From NCBI RefSeq assembly GCF_023634765.1, contig NZ_JAMLFX010000020.1:1-56775 (forward strand): a stretch of DNA of 56,775 bases, given 5' to 3'. Position 1 is the first letter of the stretch, and the number at the start of each line of letters is the position of its first letter. Made by a program: the position numbers and the translations under genes. The notes under the pieces were generated by a model that saw nothing but the letters and a program-made list of their open reading frames with translations, searched no databases and was not told the origin of the DNA. This DNA is from Pseudomonas sp. AKS31. GTDB taxonomy: Bacteria > Pseudomonadota > Gammaproteobacteria > Pseudomonadales > Pseudomonadaceae. This document shows positions 32,794 to 41,348 of the stretch, piece by piece.

Positions 32794-34518
32794 ATGAGCG
32801 AGAAGATGAGCGATAACACTGTGACTTCGGCTGCCGACACGCCAGCGGCCAAACCTTCGCGGCGCTGGCCGTTGCTGCTGGCCGGGTTGTGCCTGGTGGC
32901 CGGGGTGGCGGGCGGTTTTGGCTGGCTGCTGCTCAAGCCCAAGGCGCCGCCGGCGGAGTTGGCCAGCGACAAGCTCGGCCTCAGTCGTCCGGATGCGTTG
33001 CTGGAGACCCGCTCGCTGAGCCAGTTGCCCAAGGACCTGCTGACGGTGCCGTTCCTCAAGGCCACGCTGACCGAAGATTTCGTCTTTTATTACGAAACCC
33101 ACGCCGACCGCCTGGGGCTGATTGGCAGTCTGCGGCGGATCATCTACGAGCATGACCTGAAATTGCAGGACAGCCTGATCGAGCAGCTTTTCGATCAACC
33201 GGCCGACGTTGCGCTGTGGCGTGGCGCGGATGGTCGCTTGAAGGATTTTCTGTTGGTGATGGATCGTGGTGGACTGGCGAAACTGCTCGAGCCGCTGGCG
33301 AAAGTAGCGCTGGATGACACGCAGCTCAGTCAGATGAGCGAACTCAAAGTGGGCGGCGATAGCGTGCCGCTGTACCAACTGACCTACAACGCCAGCAAAG
33401 CGCTGCTGTTCGCCTCCCACGGCGACAAACTGGTGGTGCTGTCGAACCCGGCCAAGTATTACGACCCGGAAAGCGGCGCCTCCGAGGAATCCGGCCACGT
33501 TTCGCCACAGGCGCTGGCGGCGCTGCTCAACGGCGAAAAACTGTTCCCCGAAGCGTTCGGTCTGCCGGCGAAAACCCCGGAAACCAAGCAGCGCCTGTCG
33601 GTCAACTCCAGCGTTCTCGCCATGGGTTATCAGCGTTTCATCCCGAACTTCGCCGGGCTGCGTTTCGACATGGACGACAAGGGCTGGCACAGCTACCTCG
33701 CCATGGACGAACTGGACAACCAGCCCGACTTCGATTTGAAACCGGTCTGGCAAGCCATGCCACTCGGCGCCAGTGCCTGCGTGACCCTGCCGGTCGCGGC
33801 CGAACCGCAAAAACCATTGCTGGTGAAACTCGGCGCTGAAGAAACCGTGGCGCAAACCCTCACCGAACACGTGGCCGGCGCGGCAGGTCTGTGCTGGTAC
33901 GCCGATTCGCGGTTGTACACGCCGTTGCTGGTGGCCAGTCTGAAAGACGAAGACAGCAGCAAACTCGATGGCGACCTCGGCAAACTGTTTGGCTCGATGG
34001 TTGGTGCGTTCGAAGCCAATGTCGACGAAAACGTGTTCCCGGTGGTTGAGAAGCAAGAAGGCCAAAACCACGTCTGGCAGCGTCAGGTCAGCTCCAACTT
34101 CGGCCCATATGCGGCGAAGACTGCCGAGAACCCGGACGCAATCAGCGGCAAGGCGTTCATGAAAGTCAGCCTCGCCCGTCACGGCTCGACGCTGTTGTTT
34201 TCCCTCGATGACAAACTGGTCGACAAGGCCCTCGGCACCCTCGATAAACGCTTCCCGCCGATGGCGGACGTGTTGCCCAAAGACGTGCTGATGCCGATCT
34301 ACTTCGGCCCGGATTCGATGGCGCAACTGATGCAGCAGGAAACCCTCGACAGCCTGCCCCAGGACATGGAACCGGTGTTTTACAACGCCGCGCAAACCTA
34401 CCTGATCCCGAAACTGCGCACCCTCGGTGGCTACGGCAAATATGCGCTGACCCTGCCGGAAGGCAGCGAGCCTGACGGCCACTGGCAATGGCTGCCGCTG
34501 GAATGGAAAGCGCTGTGA
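32794..34518 (+). CDS. magB: MagB: DUF2138 (YfaA-like) membrane-anchored periplasmic protein
   Basis: A 574-residue protein with a short cytoplasmic tail, one membrane helix at about residues 25-46 (LLLAGLCLVAGVAGGFGWLLL), and a large periplasmic DUF2138 domain. I see no catalytic motif. In the P. aeruginosa system MagB anchors the macroglobulin at the inner membrane. The start is uncertain: ATG 32794 has GGGAA very close, and ATG 32806 (MSDNTV) is a good alternative. The gap to magA is 36 bases, and its stop overlaps the likely GTG start of magC. Confidence 0.85.
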   Translation: MSEKMSDNTVTSAADTPAAKPSRRWPLLLAGLCLVAGVAGGFGWLLLKPKAPPAELASDKLGLSRPDALLETRSLSQLPKDLLTVPFLKATLTEDFVFYYETHADRLGLIGSLRRIIYEHDLKLQDSLIEQLFDQPADVALWRGADGRLKDFLLVMDRGGLAKLLEPLAKVALDDTQLSQMSELKVGGDSVPLYQLTYNASKALLFASHGDKLVVLSNPAKYYDPESGASEESGHVSPQALAALLNGEKLFPEAFGLPAKTPETKQRLSVNSSVLAMGYQRFIPNFAGLRFDMDDKGWHSYLAMDELDNQPDFDLKPVWQAMPLGASACVTLPVAAEPQKPLLVKLGAEETVAQTLTEHVAGAAGLCWYADSRLYTPLLVASLKDEDSSKLDGDLGKLFGSMVGAFEANVDENVFPVVEKQEGQNHVWQRQVSSNFGPYAAKTAENPDAISGKAFMKVSLARHGSTLLFSLDDKLVDKALGTLDKRFPPMADVLPKDVLMPIYFGPDSMAQLMQQETLDSLPQDMEPVFYNAAQTYLIPKLRTLGGYGKYALTLPEGSEPDGHWQWLPLEWKAL

Positions 34519-35153
34519 CCGCATTGATCCGCAGCCTCGGCTTGCTCGCACTGTTGCTCAGTGCTGGCGCCCGCGCCGTTGAAGCGCCGGCACTGGATCC
34601 GGCGCAGTCCCAGGTGTTTCGCGCCTGGTTCGTGCGCATCGCCCAGGAACAACTGAGCCAGGGCCCGAGCCCGCGCTGGTATCAGCAGGATTGTGCCGGC
34701 CTGGTGCGTTTTGCCGCCAACGAAGCGCTGAAGGTCCACGACGACAAATGGCTGCGCAGCAATGGCCTGTCCAATCGCTACCTGCCGCCAGAGCTGTCAC
34801 TCAGCGATGAGCAGCGCAAGCTCGCTCAGCAATGGCAGCAGGGCGGCGGCAAGGTCGGGCCGTACGTCAACGCGATCAAACTGATTCAGTTCAACAGCCA
34901 TCTGGTCAGCCGCGACGTGTCGCAGGCGCGGCCCGGTGACTTGATGTTTTTCGATCAGGGTGACGACCAGCACCTGATGATCTGGATGGGCCGCTACATC
35001 GCCTATCACACCGGCACCACTACCCCCACAGACAACGGCATGCGTTCGGCAAGCCTGCAGCAACTCATGACATGGAAGGACACCCGATGGATACCCGACG
35101 CAGCCAATCCCAACTTCATCGGCGTCTATCGACTGAACTTTCTCTCCCAATGA
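34515..35153 (+). CDS. magC: MagC: DUF1175 secreted protein with NlpC/P60-like motifs
   Basis: About 212 residues with a signal peptide (MTALIRSLGLLALLLSAGARA). The body carries a pattern close to NlpC/P60 cysteine peptidases: Cys60 in QQDCAGLVRF (compare DCSGLV), then RPGDLMFF at 139-146, then His153 in HLMIWMGRYIAYHTG, with a further His165. NlpC/P60 enzymes cleave peptidoglycan peptides; activity here is inferred only from the motif. The GTG at 34515 overlaps the magB stop (GTGA), matching the tight coupling of the operon. ATG 34503 is an alternative adding four residues. The stop overlaps the magD ATG. Confidence 0.8.
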   Translation: MTALIRSLGLLALLLSAGARAVEAPALDPAQSQVFRAWFVRIAQEQLSQGPSPRWYQQDCAGLVRFAANEALKVHDDKWLRSNGLSNRYLPPELSLSDEQRKLAQQWQQGGGKVGPYVNAIKLIQFNSHLVSRDVSQARPGDLMFFDQGDDQHLMIWMGRYIAYHTGTTTPTDNGMRSASLQQLMTWKDTRWIPDAANPNFIGVYRLNFLSQ

Positions 35154-38100
35154 CCGGTGCCCGCATGTTGCGACTCTGCTCCCGAATTCCTCTGCTGCTG
35201 GCGCTGTTGTTGCCAGTGGCCATCGTCAGCGCCGAAGATTCGGTCGAGCCGAGCGGTTATACGCCGGTCGCCGGTGAAAGCTTCTTCCTGCTCGCCGACA
35301 GCAGTTTCGCGGCGGACGAGCAGGCGATGGTGCGTCTTGAAGCGCCGGGTCGTGACTACCGCCGTTTCCGCATGGAGCCTTACGGCGGCGCCGACATCCG
35401 CGTGTACCGCATCGACAAGCCGCTGGATTTCCTCAAACGGCAGAAGAACCTGCATCGCGTGGTCAGCGACGGCCAGTTCAAGGGCGAAGGGCTGTCCAAC
35501 ACCCTCGCGTACTTGTGGGACAACTGGTACCGCAAATCCCGTCGGGTGATGCAGCGCGCGTTCTCCTATGAATCGCGTAAACAGGTCACCGAAGAAGTGC
35601 CGGAACTGAAGATGGGCAACGCCATCGCCGCGCCGACCGCGTACGACGCGCAGCCGCAATTTGCGCTGATCCCGGGTCTGCCGGTGGTCAGCCAGTTCCG
35701 TTATCCGCTGTGGCAGGCCAAGCCGATTCAGCCACCGGCCGGGGTTAATCTGGCCGGATCTTCCAGTGATTTCGTCAGTGTCGCGCCGGGTAACGTTTAT
35801 ATCCCGCTGGGCAATCTGAAGCCGGGTCTGTACCTGGTCGAAGCGCTGATCGGCAAGTACCGCGCGACCACCATGGTGTTCGTTTCCAACACCGTCGCGG
35901 TGAGCAAGATTGCCGGTGATGAATTGCTGGTCTGGGCGGCGCGCAAACACGAAGGCAGTTCGGTGCCGAAGGTCAATGTGCTGTGGACTGACGGCCTCGG
36001 CGTGATGAGCAGCGGTGCCACCGATGCCGATGGTTTGCTGCGCCTGAAGCACGTCAGCCCGGAGCGATCGTTCGTGATTGGCGAGGACGAAGAGGGTGGG
36101 GTGTTCGTCTCCGAGAACTTCTATTACGACAGCGAAATCTACGATACCAAACTGTATGCCTTCACCGACCGACCGCTGTATCGCCCGGGTGATTGGGTGT
36201 CGCTGAAAATCGTTGGTCGCGAGTTCAAGAACGCACGGGATTCGGTGTTGCCCGGTGCGGCAGATGTCACGGTCAGCGTACTCGATGCCACCGGTACCGA
36301 GTTGCAACACCTCGACCTGAAGCTCGATTCGAAGGCCGGTACTCAGGGCCGCTTCCAGTTGCCGGACAACGCGGTGGCGGGCGGTTACGAGATTCGTTTC
36401 AACTACAAGGATCAGGCCTACAGCAGCGCTTTCCGAGTGGCGGAATACATCAAGCCGCACTTCGAGATTTCGCTGAACCTGGCCAAACAGGATTACCGAA
36501 CCGGCGAACCGGTGAAAGGCAGTCTGGTGCTGCTGTACCCGGACGGCAAACCGGTGGCCAACGCCAAACTGAGCCTGAGCCTGCGCGCCCAGCAACTGTC
36601 GATGGTTGACAACGAGCTGCAATACCTCGGGCAATTCCCGGTGGAACTGACCAGCACCGAACTGACCACCGACAGCAAAGGCAACGCGACCCTTGATCTG
36701 CCGGCGGCCGATAAACCGAGCCGCTACATGCTCACCGTGTTCGCCAGCGATGGTGCGGCGTATCGGGTCAAGACCACCAAGGAAATCCTCATCGACCGTG
36801 GCGCGGCGAGTTTCCGCCTGAGCGCGCCGCAACGCTTCAGTGCAGTCGGTGACAAGGTTGCGTTCAGCTACGCCAACGAGGGCGGCACCGAGCAAAGCAA
36901 AGCGGTGACCCCAAGCACGTATGGTTGGGTGCGTCTGGAAGACCAGAGCACAGGCGAGGGCAAACTTGCGGCGAATGACAAAGGCTTCAGCATGGCCTTC
37001 GAACGCCCTGGCACTTACAACCTGACCTTGAAAGATCAACACGGTCGCGTCCTCGGCGCCACCGGGCATTCGGTCACTGGCGATGGCGTCAAAGCCGTGC
37101 CGGGCACTGTGGAAATCGTCCTCGACAAGCCTGAATACAAGGCTGGCGATGAAGCGCTGGCGCTGATCACCTTCCCGGAACCGGTCAGCGATGCATTGCT
37201 CTCGCTGGAACGCGACAAAGTCGAAGCCACCGCGCTGCTGGCCAAGGGTGGCGACTGGCTGAAACTGGAAAAACTCAGCGACACCCAATACCGCGCCCGA
37301 ATTCCGGTGAAGGACAACTTTGCACCGAACCTGACCTTCTCCGTGCTGTACACCAAGGGCGGTCAGTACAGCTTCCAGAACGCCGGGATCAAGGTGGTTG
37401 CGCCGCAAATCGACGTGGCGATCAGCACCGACAAAACGGTGTATCTGCCGGGCGACACGGTCACGGTTGACCTGACTACGCAGTTCGCCGGCAAAGCGGT
37501 ACCGGCGCATCTGACCGTCAGCGTCGTCGATGAAATGGTCTATGCGCTGCAACCAGAAGTCGCGCCGACCATCGACCAGTTTTTCTATCACCCGCGCCGT
37601 AACAACGTACGCACCAGTGCCAGCCTGTCGTTCATCAGTTACGACGTCGCGTTGCCGGGCAGCCCCGGTGCGCCGGGCAAAGCCAACCGCAGCGAGCGAG
37701 GGGTGAAAGTGCTGGAGCGTCCGCGTCGTGAAGACGTCGACACCGCCGCATGGCAGCCGGAGTTGTTGACCGGTGCCGACGGTAAAACCCGTTTCACCTT
37801 CAAGATGCCGGACTCGCTGACCCGCTGGCGCATCACCGCCCGCGCGATCGCCGATGATGGTCAGGTCGGGCAGAAGAAGCAGTTCGTCCGTTCGGAAAAA
37901 CCGCTGTACCTGAAGTGGAGCGGGCCGAGCAAATTCCGTAAGGGTGATCAGCCGCAACTCGGCGTGTTCGCGTTCAGTCAGGCCGAGAAACCGCTCAAGG
38001 CTGAACTGGTCACTCACTATGCGGGCGCCGAACAGCGTCTGCCGGTGACCCTGAACAACGGCATCAATTATCTGCCGCTGCCGGCGTTCACATTGGCTTC

Positions 38101-39724
38101 CGGCGAATGGACGGCGGAGTTGGTGCAGGACGGCAAGACCGCCGACTCCCTCGCCGTGCGCCTGAGTGCGACCGGTGACGGCTGGCAAGTCACTCAGACT
38201 CAAAGCCTCGACGTGGCCAGCGGTGACACACCGTTGAGCCTGCCGGCCGACGCCAGCGATATTCGCCTGCGTCTGGATGACAGTCCGCAAGCGCTGTTCC
38301 GTTCCGCACTCGATGATCTGCTCAGCTATCCGTATGGCGGCGTCGAGCAGACCGCCAGCCGTTTGCTGCCGCTGAGCATTGCCTATCCATCGCTGGCATC
38401 GAATCCGCAGATCCGTGATCGCTTGCGTCTGATCATGCAGAACAGCCGTCTGCGTCTGGTGCAAATGGCCGGGCCGTCGGCGAGCTTCACCTGGTGGGGC
38501 TACGACGGTGAACCGGATGCATTCCTCACCGCCTACGCCTACTACGCCGACTGGAACGCCAGTCAGGTGCTGGAATTGACCTTGCCGCCGGAGCATTGGC
38601 AGCGAGTGCTGGAGGTCTACGCCAAGCAAGCGCCGAACACGCCATTGCTGCAACGCGCGCTGATTCTGTCGTTCGCCAAGCAGATGCATTTGCCGGTGAA
38701 CACCTTGCTCAGCGGCTTGATGGAGGATCTCGCCAAGGCCGGTGAAGGCAACGCCGAAACCCTGATGGACGATGGCGAAGACAGTCTGGTGATGAGTGAT
38801 CCGGATTCGGCGCTCGGTCTGGCGGCGGCGCGGGTGTTGACTGCTTCGTTGGCCACACAGTCGAAGGTTGCCTTGCCGGATGCGTTCAATCGTCAAGTGG
38901 CTGCGGCGCAACAGCGTCTGGCGGTCAGCTCGCAACCGTTCGCCGAGGCGCTGAACCTGTCGCTGCAACCGTTCGATCAGGCGCGTGCGCAAGCGCTGTT
39001 GCAGCGACTGTTGCCGCAGCAATCGACCCTCGAACGTGCGCTGGCGCTGACCTGGCTGCAACGCAGCATCGCCCAGGCTTCGCCGACCATTGCCCTGACG
39101 CCGGGTGAAGGCTGGAAGAAAAACTACGGCGCTACCGGTGAGATGTACTGGACTTGGCAAGGCGCCAATCCGGTGCCGAGCGTGTTGACGGTGTCCGGCA
39201 CGCAAGAGCGCCCGCTACGCGCGGCACTGAGTTTTCAGACCCAGCAACCGGCGGTCGATCCGATGGCCGTGACCATCACCCGTCGCCTGTCGCGACTGGT
39301 GCCGGGTGATGAAGCGTTCACTTTCAAACTGGAGCCGGTCGGAACCAAGCCGCTGTCCAGTGACAGCCTGTACCTGGACGAAGTGATCCTCACCAGCAAA
39401 GCGCCGAAACCGCTGCGCTACGGCATGCTCGAAGTGCCGCTGCCACCGGGCGCCGATGTCGAGCGCACCACGTGGGGCATCAAGTTGCAGGGCAAGGACG
39501 GTACCGAGCCGACCGCGCTGGAGAAGGCGCGATTCGAACCGGGACAACTGGCCTACGCGGTGCCGGTCGATGCGCTGAGCGGCGAATTGCGCCTGCGCCA
39601 TCTGGTGCGCTTCTCGCAGAAGGGCCAGTTCAGCCTGCCGCCGGTGCGTTTCAAACAGGTCTACGCGCCGCAGCATCAGGCCCAGGAAGCGAAAGCCGCC
39701 CTTGGTCAGGTCACGGTCAACTGA
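35150..39724 (+). CDS. magD: MagD: bacterial alpha-2-macroglobulin, thioester-less (YfaS type)
   Basis: A 1524-residue secreted protein with a signal peptide ending near VSA-ED. It follows the macroglobulin plan: an N-terminal series of beta-sandwich MG domains; a candidate bait stretch at about 815-863, after FFYHPRRNN and rich in Arg, Gly, Pro and Ser; the A2M segment TAAWQPELLTGADGK; and a helical thiol-ester-type domain from about 1030. The usual Cys-x-Glu-Gln is Gly1064-Val-Glu-Gln, so no thioester can form and prey would be held by shape only. P. aeruginosa MagD binds host elastase, is processed, and sits in the periplasm. ATG 35150 overlaps the magC stop (ATGA). Codon use matches neighbours. 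Confidence 0.92.
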   Translation: MTGARMLRLCSRIPLLLALLLPVAIVSAEDSVEPSGYTPVAGESFFLLADSSFAADEQAMVRLEAPGRDYRRFRMEPYGGADIRVYRIDKPLDFLKRQKNLHRVVSDGQFKGEGLSNTLAYLWDNWYRKSRRVMQRAFSYESRKQVTEEVPELKMGNAIAAPTAYDAQPQFALIPGLPVVSQFRYPLWQAKPIQPPAGVNLAGSSSDFVSVAPGNVYIPLGNLKPGLYLVEALIGKYRATTMVFVSNTVAVSKIAGDELLVWAARKHEGSSVPKVNVLWTDGLGVMSSGATDADGLLRLKHVSPERSFVIGEDEEGGVFVSENFYYDSEIYDTKLYAFTDRPLYRPGDWVSLKIVGREFKNARDSVLPGAADVTVSVLDATGTELQHLDLKLDSKAGTQGRFQLPDNAVAGGYEIRFNYKDQAYSSAFRVAEYIKPHFEISLNLAKQDYRTGEPVKGSLVLLYPDGKPVANAKLSLSLRAQQLSMVDNELQYLGQFPVELTSTELTTDSKGNATLDLPAADKPSRYMLTVFASDGAAYRVKTTKEILIDRGAASFRLSAPQRFSAVGDKVAFSYANEGGTEQSKAVTPSTYGWVRLEDQSTGEGKLAANDKGFSMAFERPGTYNLTLKDQHGRVLGATGHSVTGDGVKAVPGTVEIVLDKPEYKAGDEALALITFPEPVSDALLSLERDKVEATALLAKGGDWLKLEKLSDTQYRARIPVKDNFAPNLTFSVLYTKGGQYSFQNAGIKVVAPQIDVAISTDKTVYLPGDTVTVDLTTQFAGKAVPAHLTVSVVDEMVYALQPEVAPTIDQFFYHPRRNNVRTSASLSFISYDVALPGSPGAPGKANRSERGVKVLERPRREDVDTAAWQPELLTGADGKTRFTFKMPDSLTRWRITARAIADDGQVGQKKQFVRSEKPLYLKWSGPSKFRKGDQPQLGVFAFSQAEKPLKAELVTHYAGAEQRLPVTLNNGINYLPLPAFTLASGEWTAELVQDGKTADSLAVRLSATGDGWQVTQTQSLDVASGDTPLSLPADASDIRLRLDDSPQALFRSALDDLLSYPYGGVEQTASRLLPLSIAYPSLASNPQIRDRLRLIMQNSRLRLVQMAGPSASFTWWGYDGEPDAFLTAYAYYADWNASQVLELTLPPEHWQRVLEVYAKQAPNTPLLQRALILSFAKQMHLPVNTLLSGLMEDLAKAGEGNAETLMDDGEDSLVMSDPDSALGLAAARVLTASLATQSKVALPDAFNRQVAAAQQRLAVSSQPFAEALNLSLQPFDQARAQALLQRLLPQQSTLERALALTWLQRSIAQASPTIALTPGEGWKKNYGATGEMYWTWQGANPVPSVLTVSGTQERPLRAALSFQTQQPAVDPMAVTITRRLSRLVPGDEAFTFKLEPVGTKPLSSDSLYLDEVILTSKAPKPLRYGMLEVPLPPGADVERTTWGIKLQGKDGTEPTALEKARFEPGQLAYAVPVDALSGELRLRHLVRFSQKGQFSLPPVRFKQVYAPQHQAQEAKAALGQVTVN

Positions 39725-39725
39725 C

Positions 39726-41345
39726 ATGACCCGGCCGCTGCTGTGGCTGCTGATGTGTGTGATACCTGCGCTGGCGACGGCGCAGGATGAGCCGTTGCGT
39801 GTGGCCTATAAGGGCGAGTTGTTGTCGCTGAACCAGACGCAACTGATCGCTCGTGAACCGTTGCCGACGTCGCTGGATACGCCGCTTGGCAGTCTGTGGA
39901 AATTGTTTGTCTATGCGTGGCTGGTCGATACCGGTGCTCGCGAGCCGGCGTATGAATGTCGCGGGCAATCGAAGGAAGAGGTTTATTGCTGCTCGGCGGG
40001 TGGCAGGATCGAGCGTGATCAGGCGTTGGTGAAATCCTGCGGGTTGTATTTTGAGCCTGCGCGGTTGGGCATTTCTTCTGCCGATTGGCGCACGTATTGG
40101 CAGGCGCGGCGGGCGCCGTCGTGGTTGCTGGATTTACCCTCGGTGCAGCCAGCTCAACGGGTTTCCGTGGCTGAGTTGCTGAAGGTTTTGGCCTCGTTAC
40201 CGGCGCAGGATCAGGCGCGTCGAGTGTTGCTCGATGTGGTACTGAATGCGGCGGATGGCAATGTCGTCGGCGAACTCGGCGGACGCCTGCGGGTGAAAAC
40301 CTGGAGCTGGCTCGGCGATCAGGATCCGCAGTCGCGGCAGGGTGGTTTCGCCGGTTGGACGGCGGACGGCTCGCCGGTCTGGGCGGGTGGGCGAGGCACC
40401 AGTCAGATGGTCTTGCGCCATTATGGGCAGGCGTTGGCGACGGTGTTGCCCGCGGCATGGCCCGCTGAGACGGGGCGTTGTGTCGAAGTCAGCCTGTTTT
40501 CGAAGTACCCGGTTTCCAAGGTGTCAGCGGGTGATCGCGTCGCCACATCCGGTCCGTTGCAAGGCGACTACCGCGTCGAATTCGCCAATGGCAATGCGCT
40601 GGATATCCACAGCGCCGGTGAACTGTTTCTGCTCAACGACAAACTGGTCGCCAGGCTTGATCGCGAAGAGTACGTCGCCCGCGTACTGGAGCGCGAAGCC
40701 AAACCGGAACCTGCCGAAGCCGCCAAAGCCCTCGCCGTGGCGATTCGCACTTATCTGCTGCAAAACGCCACGCGCAACGGCGATTGCCTGAGCATCGACG
40801 ACAGCAGCAATCGCCAACGCGTCGCACCGCGACCGGCTTCGGCCGAATCCCGCAACATCGCCGCATGGACGGCAGACCTCGTGCTGGCCGGCAGCACCGT
40901 CACCTATCACTCCGATCAACCCGGCCCGGACAAACTCGCCTGGCAACAAGCCGTCGAGCAAGCTAATGCCGGTCAGCGTTACGACGCGATTCTGCTGCAC
41001 GCCTATCCGCGCGCCAGCCTCAGTCGCTGGGACAATCCGGTCGCCTCCTGCGAGGCACTGCCCGCCGCGCAAGACTGGCTGCAGAAACAACGACGCGGCT
41101 GGCGCCCGAAACTGGAAAGCGAAACCGGCTACAACGAAGTCAGCACTTTCGCCGTGTGCAAACTGGCGTTCGGCAGGCCCTTCGTCGACCGCGAACGCCA
41201 ACGTATCTACGTGCGCGGCGTACTGACCCTGCAGGATCGCCTCGACCTGACCCACGAATATCTGCACCTGGCCTTTGAAGCTCACCCCAACGGCCAGGAT
41301 GAAACCTACATCGAAGGGCTCGCCCGTCATCTTTTGCTGGAATAG
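39726..41345 (+). CDS. magE: MagE: DUF2300 (YfaQ-like) protein with PBP-like, SpoIID-like and HExxH modules
   Basis: A 539-residue secreted protein (signal peptide to about residue 20). Three enzyme-like parts can be read. (1) Residues 45-235 resemble a penicillin-binding-protein fold: TPLGSLWKLFVYAWL with Ser56-x-x-Lys59, SCG at 104-106, and Lys191-Thr192 before GGFAGWTADGSPVWAGG. (2) Residues 285-440 resemble SpoIID: EYVARVLEREAKP with Glu324 at the catalytic position, then AAKALAVAIRTYLL. (3) The C-terminus has a zinc-protease motif, HEYLH at 510-514, followed by ETYIEGLAR. The family is DUF2300, officially of unknown function; the domain reading is mine. ATG 39726 follows the magD stop by one base. 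Confidence 0.85.
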   Translation: MTRPLLWLLMCVIPALATAQDEPLRVAYKGELLSLNQTQLIAREPLPTSLDTPLGSLWKLFVYAWLVDTGAREPAYECRGQSKEEVYCCSAGGRIERDQALVKSCGLYFEPARLGISSADWRTYWQARRAPSWLLDLPSVQPAQRVSVAELLKVLASLPAQDQARRVLLDVVLNAADGNVVGELGGRLRVKTWSWLGDQDPQSRQGGFAGWTADGSPVWAGGRGTSQMVLRHYGQALATVLPAAWPAETGRCVEVSLFSKYPVSKVSAGDRVATSGPLQGDYRVEFANGNALDIHSAGELFLLNDKLVARLDREEYVARVLEREAKPEPAEAAKALAVAIRTYLLQNATRNGDCLSIDDSSNRQRVAPRPASAESRNIAAWTADLVLAGSTVTYHSDQPGPDKLAWQQAVEQANAGQRYDAILLHAYPRASLSRWDNPVASCEALPAAQDWLQKQRRGWRPKLESETGYNEVSTFAVCKLAFGRPFVDRERQRIYVRGVLTLQDRLDLTHEYLHLAFEAHPNGQDETYIEGLARHLLLE

Positions 41346-41348
41346 ACC

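Noticed and set aside
31972..34551. 859-residue open frame on the minus strand opposite magA/magB
   Set aside because: It is the antisense shadow of GC-rich genes whose plus-strand products have signal peptides and known families; its composition (Arg, Gln, His-rich) has no domain pattern.
35126..39205. 1359-residue minus-strand frame opposite magD
   Set aside because: Mirror of the macroglobulin gene, lacking domains and a ribosome-binding site; length is a consequence of codon bias.
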